Part shown: positions 1 to 7,308 of the stretch, piece by piece
Layout of the letters: each line of letters opens with the position of its first letter
Numbering within the stretch: position 1 is the first letter of the stretch
Assembly: GCA_937911965.1 (NCBI GenBank)
Contig: CALDPL010000259.1
Coordinates: 1 to 20,564, forward strand
From: an uncultured Allomuricauda sp.
GTDB lineage: Bacteria > Bacteroidota > Bacteroidia > Flavobacteriales > Flavobacteriaceae
Length of the DNA stretch: 20,564 nt
Reading direction: 5' to 3'
The notes under the pieces: generated by a model
Database searches by the model: none
Told to the model about the DNA's origin: nothing
Seen by the model: only the letters and a program-made list of their open reading frames with translations
Translations under genes and position numbers: made by a program

Positions 1-127
1 TGATCTTGTGCCCCGTGGTCAGGGCCTTGAAGCGTTTGAAATCGTCCGGAAGCCTCCAAACCAAATCATTGTCCTTCCCCAGGGCATTGTTTTCCCCGGC
101 CGCGGCTATGAGGACCAATCGCCTCAT
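1..127 (-). CDS. folA: Dihydrofolate reductase, N-terminal part (runs off left edge)
   Basis: The minus strand from the ATG at 127-125 gives 42 codons reading MRRLVLIAAAGENNALGKDN and continuing with LVWRLPDDFKRFKALTTGHKI. This is the typical start of bacterial dihydrofolate reductase, which reduces dihydrofolate to tetrahydrofolate with NADPH in the cytoplasm. The nucleotide-binding Ala-rich strand, the NNALGKDN loop and the LPDDFKRFK helix carrying the catalytic acidic residue are all visible. The start overlaps the stop codon of the upstream 2TM gene in an ATGA arrangement (124-127), so the two are probably translationally coupled. The rest of the protein lies outside the window. The identification rests on motif recognition of the N-terminus only, but the match is strong. 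Confidence 0.9.
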   Translation of the reverse strand, partial: MRRLVLIAAAGENNALGKDNDLVWRLPDDFKRFKALTTGHKI

Positions 128-516
128 CCCTCTTTTTTTTTATTGATCGAGGATAGGGGGAACTCGGTCTCGATCTCCTTTTGGATCTGGGAGATCCGCT
201 CCCTTTGTTGGGCCACCAGGCGCTCCCGTTGCCTGCGTTCCCAATCCAGTCCCATGAACTTTTGGGTGACAAAGAAATTGAAGGCGTGGATGGCAAAGAG
301 AAAGCTCCAGCCCAGAATGGCCCAGACAAACCAATCGTAGGCCACCCCGTATTTGAAGACCTTGTTGATGAGGACCATGAAGACGCTTCCGATCAGAAAG
401 ACCACAAAGTGGGTGTAGAGCCGCTTCCTTTGTGAAATACGCCGTTGCGCATTCTCCAAGAGCTCGTGCTCTTCCAGGGCAATTTTGGTTTGTTTCTTTT
501 TCTTGAACGGAAACAT
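124..516 (-). CDS. 2TM domain-containing small membrane protein
   Basis: This 130-residue protein begins with a Lys-rich stretch (KKKKQTK), followed by an amphipathic helix with several Arg (about residues 18-33). Two hydrophobic segments follow, about 35-52 (HFVVFLIGSVFMVLI) and 63-85 (WFVWAILGWSFLFAIHAFNF). A charged coiled-coil-like tail rich in Arg, Gln and Glu (about 88-125) ends the protein. This is the layout of the Bacteroidota 2TM domain family (Pfam 2TM), whose function is not established; in some proteins the domain is attached to LytTR regulators. No DNA-binding part is present here. It is the first gene of a unit with folA and overlaps that start by four bases. A candidate promoter lies at 537-544. 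Confidence 0.8.
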   Translation of the reverse strand: MFPFKKKKQTKIALEEHELLENAQRRISQRKRLYTHFVVFLIGSVFMVLINKVFKYGVAYDWFVWAILGWSFLFAIHAFNFFVTQKFMGLDWERRQRERLVAQQRERISQIQKEIETEFPLSSINKKKEG

Positions 517-532
517 GGAATGGCTATCTTTA
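503..532 (+). promoter_or_regulatory. Candidate promoter of the aminotransferase gene
   Basis: TTG at 503-505 is followed by exactly 19 bases and TATCTTTA at 525-532. This fits the Bacteroidota consensus (TTG, 17-19 bases, TAnnTTTG) except for the last base. It would place the transcript start near 539 and leave a leader of about 60 bases before the ATG at 600. The -33 element lies inside the first codons of the divergent 2TM gene. Confidence 0.5.
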
Positions 533-536
533 TAGG

Positions 537-544
537 CAAATATA
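537..544 (-). promoter_or_regulatory. Candidate -7 element for the 2TM-folA unit
   Basis: On the minus strand this octamer reads TATATTTG, an exact match to TAnnTTTG. No convincing TTG is found 17-20 bases upstream, so only the -7 part is supported. The start site would lie near 530, giving a very short leader before the ATG at 516. It overlaps the divergent plus-strand promoter. Confidence 0.4.
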
Positions 545-599
545 ATGGAATTCCCCGCAGCTTGTCACCGTAGATGTGGGGGAACCAAAATTATTCCCT

Positions 600-1691
600 A
601 TGCAACAACTTCGAAAAAAGTTCCCGGTACTGAAACAGTACCTCTATGCCAATACCGCTTCCTCCGGGCTTTTGAGTGAGGATCTTTTGGAATGGAGGCA
701 GGGACACGACCTGGATTTTTTGATCGGGGGCTCGGATATGAAGAACAAGGGCTATGCCCATATGCCCGAAATCAAAAATACCGTAGGGAACTTCTTTGGT
801 TGCAAGGGAGATCGGGTGGCCTTGGTACCCAATTTTTCCCTGGGACTCAACCTCTTGTTGGAAGGGCTTTCCAAGGATAAAAGGATACTCCTTTTGGAAA
901 ACGACTACCCCTCGGTAAACTGGCCCTTTGAAAGCCGTAACTTTAGATGTGAATACGCCCAGATCGACGAAAACCTGGAAGGGAATATCGAGAAGCAGAT
1001 CGCGGGTGGGAAAATCGATGTCCTCGCCCTGAGCCTGGTACAGTGGGTGAACGGGGTTCGGATCGACCTGGAATTCCTCAAGGATTTGAAGGAGCGGTAT
1101 CCACAATTGTTGATTCTGGCCGATGGGACCCAGTTCTGCGGGATGGAGCCCTTCAATTTCATGGAATCCGGAATCGATATCTTGGGAACCTCGGCCTATA
1201 AATGGTTGTTGGCGGGTTATGGGAACGGGTTTTTCCTGGTCAAGGACGGTGTTGAGGAACAGTTTCAGCTCAAGGGGATAGGACACGGTTCCGTGGACGG
1301 GGATGCCTCAAAACGGGACAGTATTCCCTTTTGTAAACTTTTGGAACCCGGGCATTTGGATTCCCTGAACTTTGGAAGCCTGGAATTTTCCCTGAAGTTC
1401 TTGGACGATATCGGGCAGGACAACATCGGGAAAAAGGTGCAGGGACTCTCCCAAAGGGCCATGGAGGCCTTTTCCGAACTCGGGCTTTTGGAACCCTATG
1501 TCCCCAAGCGGAAGAGGCACAGCAGTATATTTCTGATCCAAGGGGATGAAAAGCGCTTCAATAGGCTCAGGGAGGAAGGTGTGGTGGCCTCCCCCAGGGG
1601 TGGGGGCATACGATTGAGTTTCCATTTCTACAATACCATGGAGGAGATCGATCATATTGCAAAGTTGTTAAAGCGTTGGACTTCAAAGTAA
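600..1691 (+). CDS. Class V aminotransferase-like PLP-dependent enzyme
   Basis: This 363-residue protein (from ATG 600) has the fold-type I layout of class V aminotransferases and cysteine desulfurase relatives. An N-terminal FPVLKQYLYANTASSGLL substrate-entry segment is followed by LVPNFSLGLN, near the cofactor phosphate site. The cofactor-binding Asp sits in LADGTQ (about residue 175), and the Schiff-base Lys is in GTSAYKWL (about residue 201). The reading frame is open upstream to a GTG at 576, but ATG 600 places MQQLRKKFPVL at the N-terminus as in relatives, so it is preferred. There is no signal peptide, so it acts in the cytoplasm. The substrate cannot be told from sequence, and a transaminase, desulfurase or lyase role is possible. 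It is a single gene with its own probable promoter, divergent from 2TM-folA. Confidence 0.8.
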   Translation: MQQLRKKFPVLKQYLYANTASSGLLSEDLLEWRQGHDLDFLIGGSDMKNKGYAHMPEIKNTVGNFFGCKGDRVALVPNFSLGLNLLLEGLSKDKRILLLENDYPSVNWPFESRNFRCEYAQIDENLEGNIEKQIAGGKIDVLALSLVQWVNGVRIDLEFLKDLKERYPQLLILADGTQFCGMEPFNFMESGIDILGTSAYKWLLAGYGNGFFLVKDGVEEQFQLKGIGHGSVDGDASKRDSIPFCKLLEPGHLDSLNFGSLEFSLKFLDDIGQDNIGKKVQGLSQRAMEAFSELGLLEPYVPKRKRHSSIFLIQGDEKRFNRLREEGVVASPRGGGIRLSFHFYNTMEEIDHIAKLLKRWTSK

Positions 1692-1775
1692 ATCAAAAAA
1701 ACAGGGGTCCAAACTGTGAAAGTGGTTATTAAAGTTCCCAATATTATACCAAAATGTCAAATTATAGGTAAACCA

Positions 1776-1806
1776 TTGTACATAAGGGATAAATTGACTT
1801 GCTTTG
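1776..1806 (+). promoter_or_regulatory. Possible promoter of the E-set gene
   Basis: TTG at 1776-1778, 20 bases, then TTGCTTTG at 1799-1806. This is one base longer than the usual spacer and has one mismatch to TAnnTTTG. The start site would be near 1813, about 18 bases before ATG 1831. Weak but suitably placed. Confidence 0.3.
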
Positions 1807-1830
1807 CATTGGGATTACAATACCGGTAAG

Positions 1831-2127
1831 ATGGCGATCAAAAAACAATTTCTTAAGAGCAAGCCCATTTGCAAGGTGACCTTCAGTCTGGACGCCCCTG
1901 AGGCGGGGAAGGTGGCCGTCGTGGGCGATTTCAATGGCTGGGACCCCAAGGCAGGGGCCCTGAAGAAACTCAAAGGCGGGACTTTTAAGGGCAATTTCAA
2001 CCTGCCCACGGGAAACAGTTATGAGTTCAGGTACTTGGTGGACGGAAGTTTTACCAACGACGGGCAGGCCGATCGTTTGCAATGGAACGATTATGGCGGA
2101 ACGGAGAACGGGGTACTGGATCTCTAA
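1831..2127 (+). CDS. Small isoamylase early-set (glycogen-binding) domain protein
   Basis: This 98-residue protein is a single E-set/CBM48-like beta-sandwich. The diagnostic strand VAVVGDFNGWDPK lies at about residues 28-40 and SYEFRYLVDGSF at about 65-76, with the Trp and Asn residues that typically contact alpha-glucan. It ends in LQWNDYGGTENGVLDL, a tail typical of short flavobacterial members. No catalytic domain, signal peptide or membrane segment is present, so it is a cytoplasmic stand-alone module. The frame extends upstream to 1804, but MAIKKQF at 1831 matches the usual start of the family. Relatives include the carbohydrate-binding parts of branching enzymes and AMPK-beta. Binding of glycogen is inferred from family membership. 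No glycogen gene is next to it in this window. Confidence 0.85.
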   Translation: MAIKKQFLKSKPICKVTFSLDAPEAGKVAVVGDFNGWDPKAGALKKLKGGTFKGNFNLPTGNSYEFRYLVDGSFTNDGQADRLQWNDYGGTENGVLDL

Positions 2128-2337
2128 AGGGTTTTCAGGTCGTTGTTCGGAATCCTGGATTTTCTCCGTAAGCTCTGTTACAACCAATTCTTTTTTTAAA
2201 AAATTCCCCTTTAATCTTATTTGAGGTCCCAAGGTGACCTATGGACCCCAAAAGCAATTTTACCCTGTGCAAGCATTTCTCCACTTTGAAGTATGATTTT
2301 CGAACCGGGGTCCAAGAGAAGATAATTTTTCATCCTT

Positions 2338-3057
2338 TTTCCTGACTTCGACAATGCGTCACCCTAAATGATTTTCCCAGAAATCATCATCAAAAAGGAA
2401 AGCTATTTCATTGAGGGATTCGGGCAGGAACATTGTCCTGTCCGCCGTTTGGCCACTGATCGTCAGTTTCATTCGGATCGTCGTTATGGTCTTTGCAATA
2501 CTCAAGACTTTGTCCGCGCTCAGGCCGACGCGGTTTGTTTTGAGTATCCGCTCGAGTTCTTTGTATACTTTATGGGCCACAAATCATATACATACATGGG
2601 CCTCTGTTCCATGCTCGGTAAAATGGAACAATTGCAGTTCCAAGGTTCCCTTGGTAATCCGAAAAGCTTTTTGGAAAGCTTTCTATTAGGCCTTCCCGAA
2701 ATTCGACAAAAGTTGGTGGCTCACCAGCTTCTCCTCCTGTTCCCTGTGGTGATCCTTGAAAATGTCCACTTTGCCGGAGTGCTCCAAGATCCATTCCCTT
2801 CCCTTGGCAAGCAGTCTTTCGAGTTCTTCCCCATCGCTGCTCACCCCAATGGTCTTGAGCTGCCTGAATTTTCCATGGCTCTTGTCAACGACCACGATAC
2901 TGGTGGTCCCGGATCGGTTCTTCTTTTTACGCAAAAACATGCCTAAAAATAGCGGATCTTGCGCCTGCGTCACCCAAATCGGTGACCCAAGATTTATATT
3001 TGATTGATATTGTGATTGTTAAAAAATGACCCTAAAAAAAGTGTCGAAGTCAGGAAA
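2338..3057. mobile_element. Internally deleted IS1634-family insertion sequence relic
   Basis: A 720-bp element is bounded by perfect 16-bp inverted repeats: TTTCCTGACTTCGACA at 2338-2353 and its reverse complement at 3042-3057. Between them lies a minus-strand transposase remnant holding only the N- and C-terminal parts of an IS1634-type (IS4 superfamily) transposase. Full-length elements of this family carry a transposase of roughly 500-600 residues, so most of the catalytic middle has been lost. No target-site duplication is evident in the flanks (CATCCTT on the left, TTATTGG on the right). The right end touches the GH115 stop codon (3058-3060). The element can no longer move by itself, but its intact ends could in principle be mobilised by a relative. 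Confidence 0.8.
2359..2940 (-). pseudogene. IS1634-family transposase remnant (N- and C-termini fused, three stops)
   Basis: From ATG 2940 the minus strand reads MFLRKKKNRSGTTSIVVVDK, then KFRQLKTIGVSSDGEELERL, the standard start of IS1634-type transposases. The frame stops at TAA 2688-2686 and TAG 2685-2683. It then continues in the same frame as AFRITKGTLELQLFHFTEHG and TEAHVCI, hits TGA at 2586-2584, and resumes as FVAHKVYKELERILKTNRVG with the tail LSADKVLSIAKTITTIRMKL. This second part is the C-terminal region of the same family; a sense codon has apparently become TGA. The whole remnant is 194 codons with three in-frame stops, and the central DDE catalytic region is missing. The deletion junction is probably near 2683-2690. 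It is not functional. Family assignment is by recognised motifs, not a search. Confidence 0.82.
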
Positions 3058-6042
3058 TTATTGGACCAGTTTGCTTTCCGGTGGACCTAAATAGCTCTCT
3101 GCATTGACACCTTTTTTTTGCAATACCATTTTTTGCAATACGAGCCCGGGATCCACTGCCCAGTATTTAATGGTGTGTGCCCCTGCCGAAAGCTCCTTTT
3201 CCAATACGGTCTGCTTCATGATGTTGTCCTTGACCGCTTCGTTCCACCAAGTTGGATAGGTCCAATCCGCAGCTGTGGCATCTTTATGCAAGTTCATCAA
3301 TATTGGGGTCTCACCATCAATGGAAACAGCGTAGATCAAGCCCTCATCCTTTTGAAAATTGAGCGTGGGTGAAAAATAGGTCGTTAGGTCGTAAGTGCCC
3401 GGTTCAAGCAAATAAATTTCATATTCTAGACAAGGACCTTCATCGTTCGGATTTTGTTTGGGAGCGGTGACGGGCGCAGTGGTTATCGCGGACCCGGTTC
3501 GGCCCAAATTGGGTATGGTTTGCCAATAAATATCCTTGGTCTCCTTGGCCTTGTGATAATTGATGGCATCGATGCTCACAATGCCTTGATTCCCCACAAA
3601 ACCTTTGATGTCTTCTGGGAGATCGTTGCGGATGGGGACACTTACTTTGGTTCCCTTTTCCGAATCATTGGCCTTGATCACAATTTCACCAACATCCTGT
3701 CCTTTGGGAGCTTTGTTCCAATCGATGCTGACAAATACTTTTTGATCATATTGGATGGCTCCTCCCGTTGAGGACAGGTGTACCCAATCGTTTTCCGTGG
3801 TAATGGAATACGTCAGTTCTTCCTTGCCCATATTATAGACCTCTATATGGTAGGTTTGATCATTGATAGGGTCAAAGGATGAAAAACTGTGACTGTTCAA
3901 GCCACCGGGCATCCCTTGTAACCTGCTGATGCCATTCTCTACCACATAGCCCCAATTGACCTCAGTTCTTGATTGGATATAGGATGTGGCAGGCATTTTG
4001 TTGTAGGCGGGGTCGCTCCAACTGGTATAACCCATGTGGGTTTGGGACATCATGTGGTTCCATTTTCCATTGGCCAACATGTGATAATGGGCAGTGAATT
4101 CTGCATCCTTGAAGAACAATTCTTTCGTTTTATCGGCATAAAGGTTTGTAGAGGCTCTATTTTGAAGCCCATATAACCTGTTCTTGCCTGCTGCCACATA
4201 CATTTCATTCAGGTTTGCACAGGCTTCAACGGGATATTGCACCAATTGATAAAAGGCATCGTGCGCTTCGACGGGCAATTGCTCTTTTACCTTTTGTGTC
4301 CGATTCACCAACGAATTGTACTCTTTTACAATGTTTTCAGCTTCTTTGAAATGTTGAATACTGTAGGTGGTGGGTTCAATCAATTCTGGTTTTCTGCGTG
4401 AATTGTATTTGGTGTAGAGCGAAATGATCTCTCCAATTTCTTCGGCATGTTTGCTTCCAAATTGTTTTTGGGCCCATGTGACATAATATTCGGGCAGCTT
4501 CCCTACAGGAAAAGCCTCTGGATTCCACGCATAATCCAAAAAGAAGCTAATGGGGAATTCCATGGGCTTGATATCCCCAACATTGACCAACCAAATTTCA
4601 TCCACCCCATAGGAATAGGTGAGGTTCATTTGTTCCCAGACACGCTCAATTTGAGTGGTGTTCAACCATTTATAGCTTCTTGGGCCTCCCACAAAATCAA
4701 AATGATAGTACATGCCATATCCGCCTGAGCGGGGTTTGCTGTCCAAAGCGGGCAAAACCCGCACCTGGCCCCAATTATCATCGCAGAGCAACAGGGTGAC
4801 GTCATCGGGTACGCGCATCCCTTTATCGTAATATTCCTGGACTTCTTTGTACAGGGCCCAAACCTGGGGGGTTTCCTCAATGGGCTTGTCTGTAACTTCT
4901 TCGATGATTTCCCTTTGATCTTGTACTATTCTTTCAAGGAGTTCAATGTTAGTCCCGTCGCTCATGGCTTCATCGCCGTCACCTCGCATGCCCAAGGTGA
5001 CCACTTTTTCCTGCCCTTTGGTACGTTCCATGCCCGCGCTCCAGAACTCCTGAAGTTTCTCGGGGTTTTTTCCATAATCCCAAGGCCCTTCCCCATAACG
5101 TTCCCATTCCACGTGCGAACGCATCAAGGGTTCATGGTGCGATGTGGCCAAGACCACGCCCATTTCGTCGGCCAGGGGGGCAGTGGCCGGGTCATCGTCC
5201 CAAAGGGAGCGTCCCCACATGGCCGGCCAAAGGTAGTTTCCTTTCATCCGTAGGATCAATTCAAACACTTTTTCGTAAAACGGTTTGTTGAAGCCACCAA
5301 ATTTTTCAGAAGCCCAGCCCGACAAAGCCGGTGCTTCATCATTGATAAAGATGCCCCTATATTTTACTTTGGGTTCACCAAGGGTATACCTTTGAGGCTT
5401 TACGTAGACGTTTTTTCGGACTTTTACGGGAACGTCGGCCCACCAATACCACGGAGACACCCCCAGCTGTTCCGAAAGGTCGAACATGCCAAAAATAGTG
5501 CCCCGTTTATCACTCCCGACTATGACCAAGGCATTGTCCACTCCGCCCATGGGGTTTTCAACAGGAACGATCATGAACTGTTCCCATTTGCCTTCAAGAT
5601 TGGCGACATCAATTTTACCTTCTCTGGCCAAGCGGTCGATTAGGGTGCTTTTTCCAACAGTTCCAACAATGATCGGGTTTTTTGATGATTGGGTTTCCCC
5701 AACGATCAGTTCTGGCTCTTGACCGGAGACAAGGGCCAGGTCTTTTTGGAACATCTTGGCAATCCGTTGGACTCCGGGATAATCGGATTCACTTACAAGA
5801 ATGTCGCTGACATTCCCATTTTCAACCAATGTGAACCCACTTTCCCCTTTGTCGGTGGTAAGGATCGAATACTGGGGAAAGGCGTCTTCCGTTGACAGCG
5901 TCAGAATCCGTTCCATGCTGTTGGCTCCACTGTTGGTTTCCAATTTTTCCTTTTTGCAGGACATAAGGAATGGAAACAGCAGCAAGAGCAACCCAATTGG
6001 ACAACGGAGCGTCCGATATGTTGATTGGTTTGTTTCTTTCAT
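3058..6042 (-). CDS. GH115 xylan alpha-1,2-glucuronidase, lipoprotein
   Basis: This protein of about 994 residues removes (4-O-methyl-)glucuronic acid from xylan. It starts with a lipoprotein signal (LLLLLFPFLMSC; lipid-anchored Cys about residue 29). An N-terminal alpha/beta domain (about 45-220) precedes the GH115 barrel. The barrel carries FINDEAPALSGWA (about 232-244), LGMRGDGDEAM (about 350-360) and LLCDDNWGQVRVLP (about 418-431), all hallmarks of the family. Helical and beta-sandwich regions follow, and a C-terminal GH115 domain (about 830-990) ends in SYLGPPES, so the end is natural. The ATG at 6042 is chosen over a TTG one codon upstream. It follows GH10 by 19 bases and is the last gene of the operon. 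The residues after the Cys are KKEK rather than acidic, so periplasmic orientation is more likely (inference). Confidence 0.93.
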   Translation of the reverse strand: MKETNQSTYRTLRCPIGLLLLLFPFLMSCKKEKLETNSGANSMERILTLSTEDAFPQYSILTTDKGESGFTLVENGNVSDILVSESDYPGVQRIAKMFQKDLALVSGQEPELIVGETQSSKNPIIVGTVGKSTLIDRLAREGKIDVANLEGKWEQFMIVPVENPMGGVDNALVIVGSDKRGTIFGMFDLSEQLGVSPWYWWADVPVKVRKNVYVKPQRYTLGEPKVKYRGIFINDEAPALSGWASEKFGGFNKPFYEKVFELILRMKGNYLWPAMWGRSLWDDDPATAPLADEMGVVLATSHHEPLMRSHVEWERYGEGPWDYGKNPEKLQEFWSAGMERTKGQEKVVTLGMRGDGDEAMSDGTNIELLERIVQDQREIIEEVTDKPIEETPQVWALYKEVQEYYDKGMRVPDDVTLLLCDDNWGQVRVLPALDSKPRSGGYGMYYHFDFVGGPRSYKWLNTTQIERVWEQMNLTYSYGVDEIWLVNVGDIKPMEFPISFFLDYAWNPEAFPVGKLPEYYVTWAQKQFGSKHAEEIGEIISLYTKYNSRRKPELIEPTTYSIQHFKEAENIVKEYNSLVNRTQKVKEQLPVEAHDAFYQLVQYPVEACANLNEMYVAAGKNRLYGLQNRASTNLYADKTKELFFKDAEFTAHYHMLANGKWNHMMSQTHMGYTSWSDPAYNKMPATSYIQSRTEVNWGYVVENGISRLQGMPGGLNSHSFSSFDPINDQTYHIEVYNMGKEELTYSITTENDWVHLSSTGGAIQYDQKVFVSIDWNKAPKGQDVGEIVIKANDSEKGTKVSVPIRNDLPEDIKGFVGNQGIVSIDAINYHKAKETKDIYWQTIPNLGRTGSAITTAPVTAPKQNPNDEGPCLEYEIYLLEPGTYDLTTYFSPTLNFQKDEGLIYAVSIDGETPILMNLHKDATAADWTYPTWWNEAVKDNIMKQTVLEKELSAGAHTIKYWAVDPGLVLQKMVLQKKGVNAESYLGPPESKLVQ

Positions 6043-6061
6043 CAATGTTTTAAGATAAAAA

Positions 6062-7177
6062 TTAATCTTTAACCGTATGTATCACTGCTTCAAATGCTTT
6101 CTTGGGCTTCATTTGCCTATCGAACAATAAGGGGTAATCCGTTCTTCCCCGAATGGGGAAATTGTTTTTCCAGGATAGGCCATCGTGCAACCCCCAAAAG
6201 GTGACCCTACTGATTTTGTCCGAATGCTTGTTGAAGAGTTCAAAAATAGCGGCATATCGTTCTGCCAATTGGTCTTGGATCGGATCGGGCAAACCGTCGG
6301 GGTAGGGGTTCATTGTCGGATTGTTTTCAAAACGTACGGAAACGTCTGCGGTAGGGGAGTTCCATGGGCTGGGCAGGACCGAAATGTCCAGTTCCGTGAA
6401 CATGATTTTTACCCCTGTTTCTGAATACATGTTGATGGCGATTTCAATCTCCTCAATGGAAGGTTCGTCCAAACTCCAATGGGCCTGTATACCAACGGCA
6501 TCTATCTTGATACCCTTGCTTTTAAGGTTGTTGATGATGCGAATGGCGCCGTCCCTCTTTGCTGCATTGATGAGGTTATAGTCGTTGTAATATAACTCTG
6601 CTTTGGGGTCTGCGGCATGTGCAAACCGAAAGGCGTTTTCAATGAATGCTTCCCCACCTATTTTGAAAAAGGGTGATTTTCTATAAGTTCCATCTTCTGC
6701 CAAAGCCTCATTGACCACGTCCCAACCTTTGATCTTCCCTTTGTACCTGCCCATGATGGTCGATATGTGTTTTTCCAGACGGTGAAGGAGTTGGGCATTG
6801 TCAATAGTGTCCCCTTCCGCTGTTAAGAACACCCAAGGAGCCAATTGACTATGCCATACCAGGGTATGGCCAATTACGGTCATGTCATTTGCCCTTGCCA
6901 GGTCCATCAACTTATCGGCCTGTTCAAAATGGTATTGGTCCCGTTTTGGGTGAATGTGCATCCATTTCATGTCGTTTTCCGCGGTCAATGCATTGAATTG
7001 CGATGTGATCAGGTCGATTTCCTCGGTGCTGGTTTGGTTTATTTGTGAGCGATTGATGGCAACACCCATCAAGAATTTATCCTTGAAGGTTTCTTTCAGG
7101 CTTGTTTTTTGTGCGAACAGGAATGATTGGCCAATAAGTGCCAATGCAGTCAAAAGCAGGATCCTGGATTTGTTCAT
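6062..7177 (-). CDS. GH10 endo-beta-1,4-xylanase
   Basis: This 371-residue enzyme is a single GH10 catalytic barrel with a type I signal peptide (hydrophobic core about 5-20, likely cleavage after FLFA at residue 22). Conserved GH10 elements appear in order: NALTAENDMKW (about 62-72), HTLVWHSQ (104-111), WDVVNEAL (152-159, acid/base Glu157), QAHW (231-234) and FTELDIS (260-266, nucleophile Glu262). FWGLHDGLSW near the C-terminus carries the aglycone-side Trp residues. The length is normal for a single-domain member, and no binding module or secretion tail is attached. It cleaves internal xylan linkages, probably in the periplasm or after release. It sits between the CBM lipoprotein (131 bases upstream, with a hairpin between) and GH115 (19 bases downstream), in one operon. 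It could also act on glucuronoxylan oligosaccharides imported by the SusCD pair. Confidence 0.95.
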   Translation of the reverse strand: MNKSRILLLTALALIGQSFLFAQKTSLKETFKDKFLMGVAINRSQINQTSTEEIDLITSQFNALTAENDMKWMHIHPKRDQYHFEQADKLMDLARANDMTVIGHTLVWHSQLAPWVFLTAEGDTIDNAQLLHRLEKHISTIMGRYKGKIKGWDVVNEALAEDGTYRKSPFFKIGGEAFIENAFRFAHAADPKAELYYNDYNLINAAKRDGAIRIINNLKSKGIKIDAVGIQAHWSLDEPSIEEIEIAINMYSETGVKIMFTELDISVLPSPWNSPTADVSVRFENNPTMNPYPDGLPDPIQDQLAERYAAIFELFNKHSDKISRVTFWGLHDGLSWKNNFPIRGRTDYPLLFDRQMKPKKAFEAVIHTVKD

Positions 7178-7217
7178 GTTGGATTAGGTGTAATTAAAAC
7201 TGTGGTCATAAAAGGAA

Positions 7218-7237
7218 AGGCTGCCCAATGACAGCCT
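7218..7237 (-). terminator. Intercistronic hairpin between CBM lipoprotein and GH10
   Basis: AGGCTG (7218-7223) and CAGCCT (7232-7237) form a 6-bp stem with an 8-base loop. On the minus strand it is followed by TTTCCTTTT. The stem is short, so it more likely thins out transcription or protects RNA ends than stops transcription fully. It has the same stem core as the hairpin downstream of susD (9299-9320). Confidence 0.4.
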
Positions 7238-7308
7238 CTCCGTATCCTTCATTATAATATGAAAATGTCGTTCACCATTTCAAATTCGATTGCCTTTCGT
7301 GCCAACTC

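Noticed and set aside
576..599. GTG start adding eight residues to the aminotransferase
   Set aside because: The extra residues (MGEPKLFP) are not typical; ATG 600 gives the family-like N-terminus.
2217..2333. 38-codon minus-strand frame starting MKNYLLLDPGSKI just outside the IS relic
   Set aside because: Too short, no family recognised and no promoter or ribosome-binding site; the similarity of DPG to the GH115 C-terminus (AVDPGLVLQ) is too slight to call a displaced gene end.
2368..2946. Plus-strand open frame of 192 codons inside the IS relic
   Set aside because: It lies antisense to the transposase remnant, which has recognisable IS1634 motifs; the plus frame resembles nothing.
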